From Adiantum capillus-veneris (Eukaryota > Streptophyta > Polypodiopsida > Polypodiales > Pteridaceae): DNA of 64,000 bases. The stretch is from contig CM043963.1 in assembly GCA_014529385.2 (NCBI GenBank), positions 71,501 through 135,500 on the forward strand. The letters run 5' to 3'. Made by a program: the position numbers and the translations under genes. The notes beneath the pieces were generated by a model. That model saw nothing but the letters and a program-made list of their open reading frames with translations, searched no databases and had not been told where the DNA came from. Shown one piece after another: positions 10,715 through 22,416 of this stretch (its first letter is position 1; each line of letters starts with the position of its first letter).

Positions 10715-11838
10715 AGACATCCTACGCATAGGATGTCTATAGGGTGATCTGGTGGAAATTTTGAAATTATGAGTTGACCAATGTGTTCAGAAGGTAGGTT
10801 TTACCCTATTTTCACCTGGAAAGTGGAAATTTGACCATATCTTGATAGGATAAGGCCAGATAGACTGAAATTGCCAGACATCCTACCCAAATTGTGCCAA
10901 GGCATTATTTCAAGACCAAAACCATAGGATGGCTGCAGGAGCATGATCTGCATGATATATTGAGTGACTCAGAGAGTTTTCATCTCATTTGGGGAAGAAA
11001 AGGGGGTCCTAAGCATACTTTAGCACTTTTGACTGAAAAAGACTAGAATAGCTAAAATTGGGATCTTTTGAAATCCAAACCAAAATCTGAGCATAGCATT
11101 GGGTTGCTGACATCAAGGGGAAATTGTGGGACAAGTCTGGGGTCAAACAGGCCAAAAACACATCCTACGCGTAGGATGTCTTCTGTGTGATTTTGGACTC
11201 TAAACAAAAATCTGAGCATACCACAGTGATCAACACCTTAAGGAGAGTTTGTGGTTCAAATTTAGGGCAATTCTGAGCAGTTAGACATCCTACGCGTAGG
11301 ATGTCTAAGGCATAATTCTGAAACCAAAATTCTAATGTAACCATACCATGCTGTTGTATAGCCTCAGGCAAGCCTCCTAGTCAAATTCGGTCCAATTTGG
11401 AGTTGATTTGACTTGGGAATTCATCAGAACAGACATCAGGATTTTGGAGCAGATTCTGGATCATTTGACCAGCCATAGGTGTCAGAATCAAAAAGTAAAA
11501 ATAGCTTTGAGTTTAGCACATCAAGGGGAAGCTATAGTGCAAGTTTGAGATGAAACAAAGCAAAAAGACATCCTACGCATAGGATGTCTCCACCTTGATT
11601 TAGGACTCCAAACCAACCTATGAGCACACCACTGTGATCATCACATCAAGGAGAAGCTAGGGTGAAAATTTCAAGTCATTCTGAGCAAAAAGACATCCTA
11701 CGCGTAGGATGTCTCAAGGCCATTTTTAAATCCAAATAAAATTCTGAGCATACCATTGTGTTGCTAGACTTAAGGGGAGTATCTGGACCAAATTTTGTTA
11801 AATTCTGAGCATATAGACATACTACGCGTAGGATGTCT
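10715..11838 (+). repeat. E3 leader: six copies of one 24-bp palindrome
   Basis: Unit is AGACATCCTACG followed by its exact reverse complement. Copies: 10715-10738 (GCAT centre), 11159-11180 (core), 11281-11308 (28-bp perfect palindrome), 11566-11589 (GCAT centre), 11691-11714 (perfect), 11815-11838 (one mismatch). Spacings are about 443, 124, 284, 125 and 124 bp. Flanks repeat more loosely (AAGGGGA..TTTGTGG..TCTGAGCA before each). A half-copy is at 10874. LTR A (17664) and LTR B (18672) hold AGACATCCTACGCG or a one-base variant. Confidence 0.9.
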
Positions 11839-12717
11839 CTAGGCCAGTTTTAGGGTCCAACTGTACTTTTGACCATACAGAAGTGTTCACAGAGTCACAG
11901 ATATCCCAAATATTTTTTCAAAATTGAATTTGGACTCATTTTGACCATTCTAATATGCAATTCATTGTTTTGGCCATAACTTTCACAAACGGTATCGGAT
12001 CGGAAAAGTTTTTATATCAAAACGTAGCTTGAGAGTGACTCTACAGATCTTAGAGCAAAACATGAACTAAATGTATGCCTATGGCAACCATTTAGTTCAA
12101 TTTTGAAAAAAACATCGTTTAAGGCCTCAAAATGCATCCGGAAGTCAGGGGTGTCTAAAACTGACAATTCGAAAGAATTGTGAGAAAACGGTACGGTTTT
12201 GAAGACTGCTAAGTTAGCAGATTGAAATTATCTTTTGGGAAAACCATTGGTCACCCGCTGGAGGGTGCTCAAGGAACAAGTGTGGCCGTCAAAGGTACAT
12301 CAATGATTTTTGCATTCATTGTGAAAAATTTTGCCAGCTAAATAGAATTTTGTAGATTGTGTGCTAAAGTGAACACAGGTTAGCTCGACTCAAGAATCTC
12401 TACAAAGGGAGCAGTTGTTGCAGTATAGTGGTAAGTTGCATAACTTATCACAGTGCTTCCACTAGATCGAGGCCTGCTTAAAAGCTCTAGGCAAAGCAAT
12501 CAGCCATACAAGTCAGTATCAGCCTTGGCAAGCAAGGGAGCTAAGAAGATCAAGCAAATCCCAATTCAGAAAACTCAGAGATTAAGGCATCCACAAAAGC
12601 TGAAGGACCTCAAGCGAAAAAGACCGACACAAGGGTGCTAATAATTTCTATTAGCATTGAAGCAAGCAATTAGAGCTATCACTGAACAGGTACAACAAGG
12701 GAGTCAAGACGAAAGCA

Positions 12718-15621
12718 ATGGCGTCTCAAAGGAATCAGACCAGTCAGGAAGAAGCTTCAAGTACATCCATAGATATTACAAGAGAGCAAATTCGGATCTA
12801 TCTAATTGGATACTACAAAGGACTGCCATGCTATGAGGATGTCAATCGGAATTTGTACATCAAGACAAAGAAAGATACAGAGGAAACTCGGACATATCAA
12901 TATGTGGAAGTTGAAACAGCGAAGAATGTACTACACCCACATCCAAATTTCATGGAAGAATTAGCATTACAACTGCTAGAAAGCATGGATAGTGATTTGA
13001 TCTTGTATGCAAGCAATAATGGAAGTTATTTTCAGCTTCTCAAGGACAAGACGATGAAGGATAAAGAGACAAAGCCAGTGGATACACCTAACTCACTCGT
13101 AATCTACAGGTTCATGCATGCAAATAAGAGTTCATATCTGTATCTAGATACCACAGGAGACCATTATCATCAGTATTATGGAGAGCTACCTCGTCCAAAG
13201 GGTGCACATGTTGAGATAACAACATATTGCGACCAATGTGCCATTGGTCATTTAGTGAAGGACTGCCCAGTAAAGCTCTACATGGAAAAGAAGAAGCAAC
13301 AAGCCAAAATCAAAGTTCAGACACTGACAACAAGGGAACGGAAGAAGGAATCCCCAACAAGATCTCCGAAAAAGAAGCAGATCTTGTCGCAGAGCACAAA
13401 AGATAGGCTCAAGACACAGTTGCTTGAAGTCAAGGGTGTCAACGACTATATCATAGAGAATCAGGCTTTCAAAAAAGATCAATTGAATCAACTGATTCAA
13501 GATCGTTTAAGGAACCTTAGTGAGGATAAGTCACAGCATCCACAAGGTGATGAAGATGAAGCTCGTAGTTCAAGGTTCGAGAGCAAAAGAAGCCAAGATT
13601 CTGACGATAGTGAGCCAACACAAGAAGGGGTGGCAGAGGTAACAAAAAATCTTAGTGCCACATCACAAGTGGAAGACATGCAAATAGAGTCAATTGATGA
13701 AGCTGAAAGTCTACCAAATAAATTTTCTATTGTGGACTCTTCATTGGTGATTGAACAAATCAAAGAGTATGAGAAGCTAAAAGAAGATGTAACTGAAGAC
13801 ATACAATGCACAGAAGAACAGGAAATGACTAAGTCCAAGATTGACTACCAAGGACAAGCAATACACGATATGAATGAATATTTTCAAGAAGAGACTCTAA
13901 AAAAACCCATGGACCAATGGAAACCAAAGGCCACGACGACCATTGCATCAAAAGAAGAGAGTCAACGTCAACATCCTGCTACACAAGCTTCAAAACATTT
14001 CCAAGAAGAAAAGTCACCATTGAATGACCTTCAATTTCTAGAAGAAGTAAATAGTGACAAAGAGCTTCTGAAATCAAGAATCAAGGCGTCACAGTTAGAA
14101 ACTAGCAATGAACACCAACAAGCAGCTACAGCAGAAGATAGTAAGCAGTTGGGGCATTCTACAACCAGTCAAATGAGAAAGAAGTTCAATATACAAGAGG
14201 ATGACAAAGCCTTCAAGGCACAAAAGTCCAAGAAAAGTACCAAAATCAAAGAGGACATCAGTTACTTGGCATCCAACAAGAAGATTAAATTCTCGTTGGA
14301 TGTGCATGAGAAACTGAAATTCAACTTTACAACAGAGATAGATTGCACTACCACAACTAATGTCATGTCTTATGGGCTGTGGGTACTTCTAGATAAGCCA
14401 AAATTGTATGAAATTCAGGTACAGGTTCCTATATCACATGGAATAGCTGTCACAAGTTTAGGGATTGCAGAAGCTACCCTTAAACTACGGTCAAAGGTAA
14501 TCAAAGAAAAATTCCTAGTGGTGAATTCCTCCAAAATGAATACACATTTGATTTTGTCCAAGCACTGGGCAAAAACATTGGCAGAAGAACCTGAATTTTC
14601 AACAATGGTCATCACGACTAGCTCTCCAAAAATCCAGCCTACTACTGCTCCAAGATTATTGGCTTACGACAAAGGCAAAGCCAAAATGAGCCCACAAATG
14701 TCCTACCAACAGAAGCAGCCCCTTAAATCAGAGACTTCAATCCAGCCCCAAAAAGTTCAAGACAGAGCTTCGACATCAACTGACAACATGCTTCCACATG
14801 AAAGACAGACTCCAAAGAAAATCTTTCAACCGAAATACCCTACACTCTAAGATCAGAGCCGCCAAAGTTTTTCAAAGGTCTACATTAAAGCTGAAGAAAT
14901 AAAGGTAAAGGACCCAATATGGGTAAATGATCTTAGGCAATTGACGAAAGGTAAACACATGGGATGGATAGCCTCCCACTACAGCTTAGCAGAGCAAGGC
15001 TATTATGAGGATCAAAAGAAACTTTGGTTACCAAAACCACAGACCTCGGCTTATGTGGTGGATAAAGGTTTCAAAAAGTTTCCCCAAAAGCAACAAAGCT
15101 CATATATATATCGCCAAAGGAGACCAACCAACAAGGATCGACAAAGGGATGTAGGAAATTTCAAATCCAACTGGCCTTCATACCAACATAGGACTTCATC
15201 GATAAATAATCCCAAAAATGGCACTCTTGTACATCTCAATACGACATCAAAAACATCATGGGAAGTGACATCTACAATTATTCAAGCACAAGGTTACTAT
15301 CAAGGAAATCGGATAATCTCGCTACCAAAGATGCCAGGTAAACATTCTTTAAGCAAACGACTTCAGCTTGAAGATAATCGCAATTTCATGGAAGGAAAAA
15401 TCAAGGACAATGTCACAGTCAAGGAAAAGGATATCTGCAAAGACACGCTAATCACAGATGCAGATACAAATGGGTGCCAAAAGAACCACACATACCGAAG
15501 AAGATTGAAGTCATCTCTAGCTCTCAAGAAATGTCAAGACATGATAGACAAAGTGTCACAGGGAATGGAGCGAGCCAATCTTCTCAACCAAGGGACCAAC
15601 AAAAACAAAAAGAAATTTTGA
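12718..15621 (+). pseudogene. gag: E3 gag-like polyprotein with one in-frame TAA
   Basis: ATG at 12718. The frame is open for 710 codons to TAA at 14848-14850, then open again in the same frame to 15621 (967 codons in all, one stop). N-terminus (about residues 20-165) matches the E1/E7 gag module (GYYKGLPCYEDVNRNLYIKTK; RTYQYVEVE). A zinc knuckle CDQCAIGHLVKDC (CX2CX4HX4C) lies near residue 172. A long Lys/Glu/Ser-rich, coiled-coil-prone linker follows. At about 540-640 there is a retropepsin-like pattern aligning with E7 protease (EATLKLRSKVIKEKFLVVN; THLILSKHW), but the catalytic Asp-Ser-Gly is replaced by DCTTTT. The part after the TAA (KGKHMGWIASHYSLAEQGYY) is unrecognised. It is either a nearly intact non-autonomous gag or a recent pseudogene. 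Confidence 0.65.
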
Positions 15622-16924
15622 CAACCAAGGTCACCCAGGTATGGCAAAAGAAACCAATATTGCCAGTATGGTCCTTTACAAATCCTCTCTTCGAGGATGG
15701 GAGTTTTGAATTTCAAAGCCTATTCTTGGTCGAAAGCTCCCGAGAGTAAGTCAAGTCGCCATAAAAATCATGGCATAAGAGTCAAGAGTCGGGTAGCTGA
15801 GCCACTAAATGAGCAAGCGTCAGACCCAAGCTTCATGTCTTAATATTTTTTGTGGTCTATGAGTCTAGATATTTAGATTAAAGCTCAAGCTGGAGAGTTG
15901 AGCATACATAAAGTCATGTCACTCATGCTGGAAGAGGTGAGCATAAGTGTCAAAGTCTACTATTTTAAATGGTGGAGTGGCGGAGTAGTCCAGAAAACAC
16001 TCATGCACACGAACACAGTGAGGAGAGTGGAAAAAACCTCGTCAACCAAAACCCTTCTTGTGAGTAATGGCAGCTCTTGAAGTCAAATATATTTTTGCTT
16101 CTCTAGCTACGTTCACTCCTGGAAGCACCCATTCAAACTCCTCTCACACAGCATATTGTTTCCCATGCATCTATCTATGCAAGCATATACAATGTCCCGT
16201 CATTGGACATTTGCATTTGACACGATTTGTGTTCCACCCATGCACTTACACAACAAAATGATGATGAAGAAGAGGTAACAGGTTTCAAAAGCATTTTCTC
16301 AACAACAACGACTCTGACTTCAAGCTACTAATAGTTATCCAGTGTATATCCAGTAATAGTAGCCATACGGCCATAAGTACTTTAACTCAACAAAACTCAG
16401 TTACATCAAACATAAGTACATATAGCCGCACATTTAATGGTGACTAAAGGCATTTTTTTCCCTCTAGTCCTATCTAGGTATCCAAGACCTTCATTTTGTA
16501 ATATACGCCACATTTTATTTTTACTATTCTATTTTTCTTATTAAAACACAGAAAAGCAGACCAACGACATCCCCAAACAACTGCATGCTCATCAACTACA
16601 GGATCAAAGGGGAGCGGCCTAGAAAAAATTCAAAAAGGCTTCAAGTTTACAGGTACACATGCTGGATGACACCCAAAGAACAAACAATACAGAGATGCCA
16701 AGATAAAGACTTGCTACAACAACAAACCTCACTCAACCTATTCACCCTACAACAACCAATCGGAGGGGGAGAGCTATGGCTTCAACTACACTACATGTAC
16801 AAGAAAAAGGTAACTCTACAACATACAAAGCATCTGGTAGAAGCAACTGCAACAACAAAAGATTCAACCAACACCAAAACATGAACCACTCGCCAAGGCC
16901 ACTCCAGACATAGGGTCTTGTCGG
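15622..16924 (+). other. E3 3' non-coding region
   Basis: Between the end of the gag-like frame and the polypurine tract. Short open frames occur but none shows RT, integrase, env or other recognisable motifs. Low-complexity CAACAA-rich sequence lies at 16700-16880. Confidence 0.5.
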
Positions 16925-16951
16925 GGACGACAAGACTTCGGAGGGGGAGAG
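16925..16951 (+). promoter_or_regulatory. E3 polypurine tract
   Basis: GGGGACGACAAGACTTCGG then AGGGGGAGAG directly before LTR A. The purine run AGGGGGAGAG is the expected plus-strand primer. The same string, with one base changed, recurs at 18036-18060 in the stub before LTR B. Confidence 0.75.
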
Positions 16952-18017
16952 TGTTGAAAGGTCAACCTTTCAACAACTCTTCAACAAAGATTCCATAAAG
17001 ATCCCTCAAAGATTCTCTAAAGATTCCAAATAAAGATGCTGATGAAGTGATGAAGACGAAGATGGATGCTGTAATGTGAAGATACAAGCTCATGGACATC
17101 ATCAAATATCCCGTTATTATATTTTTTGAGCCATTACAGCCACTTTTGTAATGTTTACGGGAACTTCATATTTTAAGTCAGCAATTGTATTGAGGCCACA
17201 AATGCTTGTTGGATGAGCAAAGCCAGTTCACGGTGTTGTAATTAAGCTCTATAGAAGCCTAGGGACAAATCAGGTCATTTTGGTCGGACATTAGGTTCTC
17301 TAAGGCTTAGTATATAAGCCAAAACCTAAAGCTTTGTAAAGAGACTTCTAATAAACTGATCTTCTGCGTTGTTGGGAGACTGTGAGAGAGTGAGAGAGAG
17401 TGTGTGTGTGCTACAGGAGCTACGGTGGTCGGAATCGCAAACGGAGAGCAGCAGTGTGTTGCCCATGAGGAGAGGTATGCGTTGATGCTTACATCACGCG
17501 CGTTCGTATGTGTTTTGGCAGATACACCCGCGAGCTACTTTTGGAGTTTCGATGAGTAAATGTTGTCCGTTTTTGCATTTTAGCATATCCACGCGATCAG
17601 AGCGAGTAGAGCTACACGTTAGGCACTTTAGTTTTCGGAAACGTCGACCTGTAAAAACCGGCCAGACATCCTACGCGTTTTCTGCACGGAGGGTATTGAG
17701 TAGGTTTTTTTGGTCACGGACCTTAGGGAGAGTGGCCTATTGGTGTTGATAGGATATCCCCCAAGTTTCGTAACGTTTCGAGAACGTCTAAGGGGCTTTT
17801 GGCTTGCAGTAGCATCATAAGAGACTTTCACATTCACAGAACCGATGGCATGTAGATTTGATATCTCTGTAGGAAGTAGTCATTAGTCGGTCGAGTAGAG
17901 GTTGACACCCTTTGCTTACTTCCACGTGCCTGTGGGTCGAGCTTCGTCCTAAGTTGACATTATATGTTAGGTGAGTTCTCACTATGCTGACGTCCGTCAC
18001 GGCGTATCCGTCCAACA
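16952..18017 (+). mobile_element. E3 LTR A (1066 bp)
   Basis: Starts TGTTGAAAGG, ends GTCCAACA. TATA box TATATAA at 17311. The family motif half-site AGACATCCTACGCG at 17664-17677 is 353 bp downstream of the TATA box and 353 bp before the LTR end. Followed immediately by TTGGCGCCGTTGC (tRNA-Asp-type primer site), which fixes the end. Confidence 0.85.
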
Positions 18018-18060
18018 TTGGCGCCGTTGCTGAGGACGACAAGACTGCGGAGGGGGAGAG
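18018..18060 (+). mobile_element. 43-bp stub: primer site fused to polypurine tract
   Basis: TTGGCGCCGTTGCTGAGGAC continues straight into the PPT flank (GACAAGACTGCGGAGGGGGAGAG). All internal sequence is missing. The shared GGACGAC at both parental sites suggests a microhomology-guided deletion or recombination. Confidence 0.85.
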
Positions 18061-18965
18061 TGTTGAAAGGTCAACCTTTCAACAACGCTTCCACAAAGAT
18101 TCCATAAATATCCCTCAAAGATTCTCTAAAGATTCCAAATAAAGATGTTCATGAAGTGATGAAGACGAAGATGGATGCTGTAATGTGAAGATACAAGCTC
18201 ATGGACATCATCAAATATACCGTTATTATCATTTTGAGCCATTACGTCCACTTTTGTAATGTTTATGGGAACTTCATATTTTAAGTCAACAATTGTATTG
18301 AGGCCACAGATGCTTGTTGGATGAGCAAAGCTAGCTCACGGTGTGGTGATTAAGCTCTATAGAAGCCTAGGGACAAATCAGGTCATTTTGGTCGGACATT
18401 AGGTTTTCTAAGGCTTAGTATATAAGCCAAAACCTAAAGCTTTGTAAAGAGACTTCTAATAAACTGATCTTCTGCGTTGTTGGGAGACTGTGAGAGAGTG
18501 AGAGAGTGTGTGTGTGTGCTACAGGAGCTATGGTGGTCGGAGCTACTTTTGGAGTTTCGGTGAGTAATTGTTGTCTGTTTTTGCATTTCAGCATATCCAC
18601 GCGATCAGAGCGAGTAGAGATACACGTTAGGCACTTAAGTTTTTGAAAACGTCGACCTGCAAAAACCGGCCAGACATCCTACACGTTTTCTGCACGGAGG
18701 GTATTGAGTAGGTTTTTTTGGTCACGGACCTTAGGGAGAGTGGCTTTTGTCTTGCGGTAGCATCATAGGAGACTTTCACATTCATAGAACCGATGGCATG
18801 TACATTTGATATCTCTGTAGGAAGTACTTATTAGTCGGTCGAGTAGAGGTTGACACCCTTTTCTTGCTTCCACGCGCCTGCGGGTCGAGCTTCGTCCTCA
18901 GTTGACATTATATGTTAGGTGAGGTCTCGCTATGCTGACGTCCGTCACGGCGTATCCGTCCAACA
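18061..18965 (+). mobile_element. E3-family LTR B (905 bp)
   Basis: Same ends as LTR A. Relative to A it lacks about 104 bp (matching about 17430-17534) and about 57 bp (matching about 17733-17790). Half-site AGACATCCTACACG is at 18672-18685. Confidence 0.85.
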
Positions 18966-18997
18966 TTGGAGAGTGTTGAAAGGTCAACCTTTCAACA
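18966..18997 (+). mobile_element. 8-bp stub and 24-bp third LTR fragment
   Basis: TTGGAGAG equals the first 4 bases of the primer site plus the last 4 of the polypurine tract. It is followed by the first 24 bp of the LTR (TGTTGAAAGGTC then AACCTTTCAACA, itself nearly palindromic). Beyond 18997 LTR similarity stops. Confidence 0.8.
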
Positions 18998-19361
18998 GCA
19001 TGAAATTGCATTATCTGCCTGTGGTGTAGCTTCCTTTGCCTAATGCGCCACTACAACAGATCCCTAATTTGCTTTATGTTTTTTTTAATAAAGAAAGGAC
19101 TATACCCCCATGACCCTACCCTTGCTTGATGTTTAAAAAAAAAAGAAAGGACTATACCCACACGACCCTACCCCTCGCTAGTCTTGTGCTGCAACCAGTC
19201 CATGCCGGCGTGGATTGGTTGCAACAACAGAATAGGGAGGAGAAGGGTCATGAGGGTAGGGTGATTAAAAAAAAAAAAAACGTATTACTTAGGTATTCAA
19301 GGCGGCGGCGTTCTAGAAAATTATGCCTCAACTTACACTCCTGGCTTCTCTATTCCTATAG
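18998..19361. other. Spacer with a short duplicated segment
   Basis: No gene seen. AAAGAAAGGACTATACCC and the following CATGACCCTACCC occur twice (19093 and about 19142), each after a T- or A-run. Nature unknown. Confidence 0.4.
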
Positions 19362-20355
19362 TGTGAGACCCCCAGTCCCTCCTCGTCTAGTCCCTTACCC
19401 TTGCAGGATGCATGTAGTTGAGTTCCTTCCCTTCTTATTGAGTTCTATTAGCAGCAAGCTAACATAGATACCACGGAAATCATTTTTTGGAGTTCTCATT
19501 GTAAAACACTTATTATTTTGATAAATCGGTAATATTGTAACTCCTATTACCTTGTAATTGATAAGCCGGGGCTACAAGCTTCCAGATTGTATCAACCTCT
19601 CATTACCCATCTTTGGTAGAACTCCCAGATTATTAGTTTTGACCACCAAAAACCTTGGCTAAGGTATAAAAGCTAATTTCTATAAGTTATTATTAAGTTT
19701 TTGGATAATGAAATACACAGCGTGAGCTAACGGTGCTCACCTCTCTCCTTCTCGCACTTCTTACTCCCTCCCCGGTTGTCACATTGCAGTCGCGTTTGTT
19801 GCATTGCAACCGCATGTAAGAGCTCTACGCGTTGATGTAAGCACATCACAATAATTTGTAGCTTTTGGCATCGCCGACCCGCAGCCTAATTTCATAATAA
19901 CTAGGAATTTACACTTCAAAATAAAAAACTAAGCATAGGCAGGGTATTGGGGCGTCATTGCTAAGCATTTAGATGCATTCTGGGTTGAAAACGACTAGGT
20001 CAAAAATCCACTGTTGTTAATAATTGCAATTTTGGCCTAAAGTGGGGTTTGAGACCATAAGCATGTGTGCTTAGGTCTTATAAACATGTCCTAGAAGTTT
20101 TGTTACATTTGGATGTCATTTGATACTGCAATGTATGTGATTTGTTTGTCGATGAGCGATTGGCTTTTAGTGATTTCTGTCACTTGAGTGGAGCATCAGT
20201 TAGATGCGAGTTGTTAGTTGTTTTCCGAGAGATTGACACCCTCTTGTAGCTTTTATTCACTAGTCGAGTCATCTTCGTCCCATGGATTAACAATTTAATC
20301 GTAGTTCTTGCTAATACTGCAATAAGATAGGATAGTGAGGTTAGACACGTGTCCC
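19362..20355 (+). mobile_element. E4 5' LTR (start uncertain)
   Basis: The end GTGTCCCACA at 20355 is fixed by the adjoining primer site. The start is proposed at 19362 (TGTGAGACCC), which mirrors the end with 8 of 10 bases and gives 994 bp, close to the E1, E3 and E7 LTRs. TATA box TATAAA is at 19665. Motif GTTAATAATTGCAATT at 20016-20031 is 351 bp past the TATA box and 339 bp before the end. Confidence 0.5.
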
Positions 20356-20378
20356 ACATTTGCGCCGTTGCCGGGGAT
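20356..20378 (+). promoter_or_regulatory. E4 primer-binding site, tRNA-Asp-like
   Basis: TTTGCGCCGTTGCCGGGGAT differs from the tRNA-Asp complement by one base near the start. It lies directly after the LTR end. Confidence 0.8.
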
Positions 20379-21049
20379 CGAAGAGATCTAAACTAGGAAA
20401 AAACCCGAGCGTCTTGTGAAGCTATCCTTTAACTTCCTCTAGGATCTCCTAGAGTTCAAAACTTTCTTTTAGGAACCGCATAGCCTAAGATTGTCGTCTT
20501 TTGCTGTGTAGAGGTAGCTTGGAATTAGTCGTACTTGATGAGTGCCTTTAAGATTGTAGGATTGTAGGATTAGAGTAGGACATTGAGAATGGTTAATAGG
20601 CGAGACAAGTCTTAAGATTATTGCTCAGGAAACCATAAAAGAATAAAACGAGTGTTTGGGGACACTTTCCATAACCCCATTGCATGAGAATCTAGGAGTA
20701 GGGTAAGTAGTATCCGAGGTGGATTTTAGAACATTGCTCTATCTGAAAGAATCAAGTGTGAGTTGTTATTGGAAGTTGCAGAATTTCAGGTCTACGGCTA
20801 GAAATAGCACGAAAAGACTCCAAACCACTCAATCCGACTGGAGAGTAAGCTTAAAAGTTGTCTAAACTAGTGGGTAAGCTTAAGGACACTTTGAGGTAAA
20901 AATTTCAAGAGTTGGCCAAAACTCAGATTATTTACTTTTTCTTGACATTTTAGGCCAAATTGAGTTTTGACTTGATTCATAGGCTTGAAATAACTCATAA
21001 AAGGACTGTCCTTGAAAAAAGTGCAAAAATTGGTTCATTTCAAGCCTGA

Positions 21050-21936
21050 AGTTAATAATCGTAATTATTAACTTTTAGCTCAGATTTGACCAAGGTTCAT
21101 ACCATTGACTCATTGCATGTGTACAAACAACTTTTGTAAAGGCACAAAAGATTTGGATCACCAAACTGGCAAGAAACTTGGTAAAAACTAAAGTTTGCAC
21201 TGGCTTTCTGAATCTTGAGTGTAAATTGGAAAAAAATTGGTCCAAACTTGTTGAAATTTGATTCATAGGATTATATTGATGTGATAAACATGTGTAAATG
21301 CTCAATTGACCAAAAAGATGTAAAAAGTTACCAGAAGTAAATAATTGTGATTATTTACATCTACCCCATTTTTTAACTTTTTTGACCAAGTTGGCATACC
21401 ACTAGTTTTACCATGTTGTAATAAGCTCACAAACCAAATTTGGTAAGATTTAGATCATTGGATTGAAAATTATGACCAAATTTGCAAAGTTAATCTGTAG
21501 ACAGAAAACTGGTGACCATTTGACCAGAACTTGTCCAAATTTGTTCAAACTTGGCTAGGGACCATAAGTTGAAGTGCTTAACACATCTGTGTCAAATTTT
21601 GGGACAAAAATTTGCAAAAATATAGCTGGAGTAAATAATCGTGATTATTTACATCTGTTTCAAAACTTGGAAATTTTGAAAATTTGAGTATACCACAAGG
21701 TCAAGCATATCAAGTAGACCCCATAATTCGATTTTGGTGAAATTTGGATCACAAAAGTGAGACTTAAGCCAGATTCTTGAAACCAGAGTCTCCAGTCACA
21801 AAGCAGTTGGTGAACTTGAACATAATTTGTCTAAACTTGTTGAAACTTGTCTAGGGACTTTAACAGGTTGTATACTTGGCAAACCAAGCCAAAAAGTGCT
21901 AAAAACTGGCAAAAGTGAATAATCATGATTATTTAC
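21050..21936 (+). repeat. E4 leader: four copies of an AT-rich inverted repeat
   Basis: Arms GTAAATAAT or GTTAATAAT around a 4-nt centre (CGTG, CGTA, TGTG or CATG), then the complementary arm. Copies are at 21050-21073, 21337-21358, 21631-21652 and 21915-21936. Spacing is 284-294 bp. Flanking text is only loosely repeated. The remainder of the leader (20379-22416) has no gene. Confidence 0.85.
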
Positions 21937-22416
21937 ATCTGCTACACATGGACACCAATTTTGACTTTTGAACTTGTACAGTGTTAGACCAGCATAATAC
22001 AAAGCCACCATGCAATTTTGGGTTCAATCGGATCCAAATTTGTACATGTTCACTCAGTTTCCAAGTTGCCTTTGATTTTTTGTGAAAGTCGAATCTGAAA
22101 GTCATTTTCTAACTCCTATAGCTTGATTTGAAGTGATATACACAGACCAATCACAATAGTTAGCAAAAATTATACAGTCTTCGTGAAAGAATAGCTAACT
22201 TTATGAAATTTATACAGGACTCGGGTTGCAGAAAAGGAATCAGTAGCTTGCTAAAAAGTTGCAATCAAATCAAGTAGAAATTGACAACAAGTCAATCCAA
22301 AGGTAAGTACTCTATCCAGGGCTTCGCAAGTCTTTATGAACCTTAGATCTGGTCGTGCACTAGGAAATTAGGGCATACTCAGAGAAACCTCTAGTAGAGT
22401 ATCCACCGAAGAAAGT

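Larger units (their letters stand above)
10460..18017 (+). mobile_element. E3: non-autonomous, gag-only LTR retrotransposon (5' end missing)
   Basis: Order: leader with palindromes (to 12717), gag-like ORF 12718-15621, about 1.3 kb non-coding DNA, polypurine tract, LTR A 16952-18017. No RT, RNase H or integrase motif was found. The 5' LTR and PBS are not present; the left limit against E2 is uncertain within 10460-10560. LTR type, leader palindromes and gag N-terminus group it with E1, E4 and E7. It may be a natural defective family (LARD-like) mobilised by an autonomous relative. Confidence 0.65.

Noticed and set aside
10715-11838. Regularly spaced palindromic repeats resembling a CRISPR array
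   Set aside because: Plant nuclear context, spacers of 100-420 bp that resemble each other, no cas genes; they lie in a retrotransposon leader.
16952-18965. Two solo LTRs from independent insertions
   Set aside because: Independent insertions would show target duplications; instead primer site and polypurine remnants join them directly.
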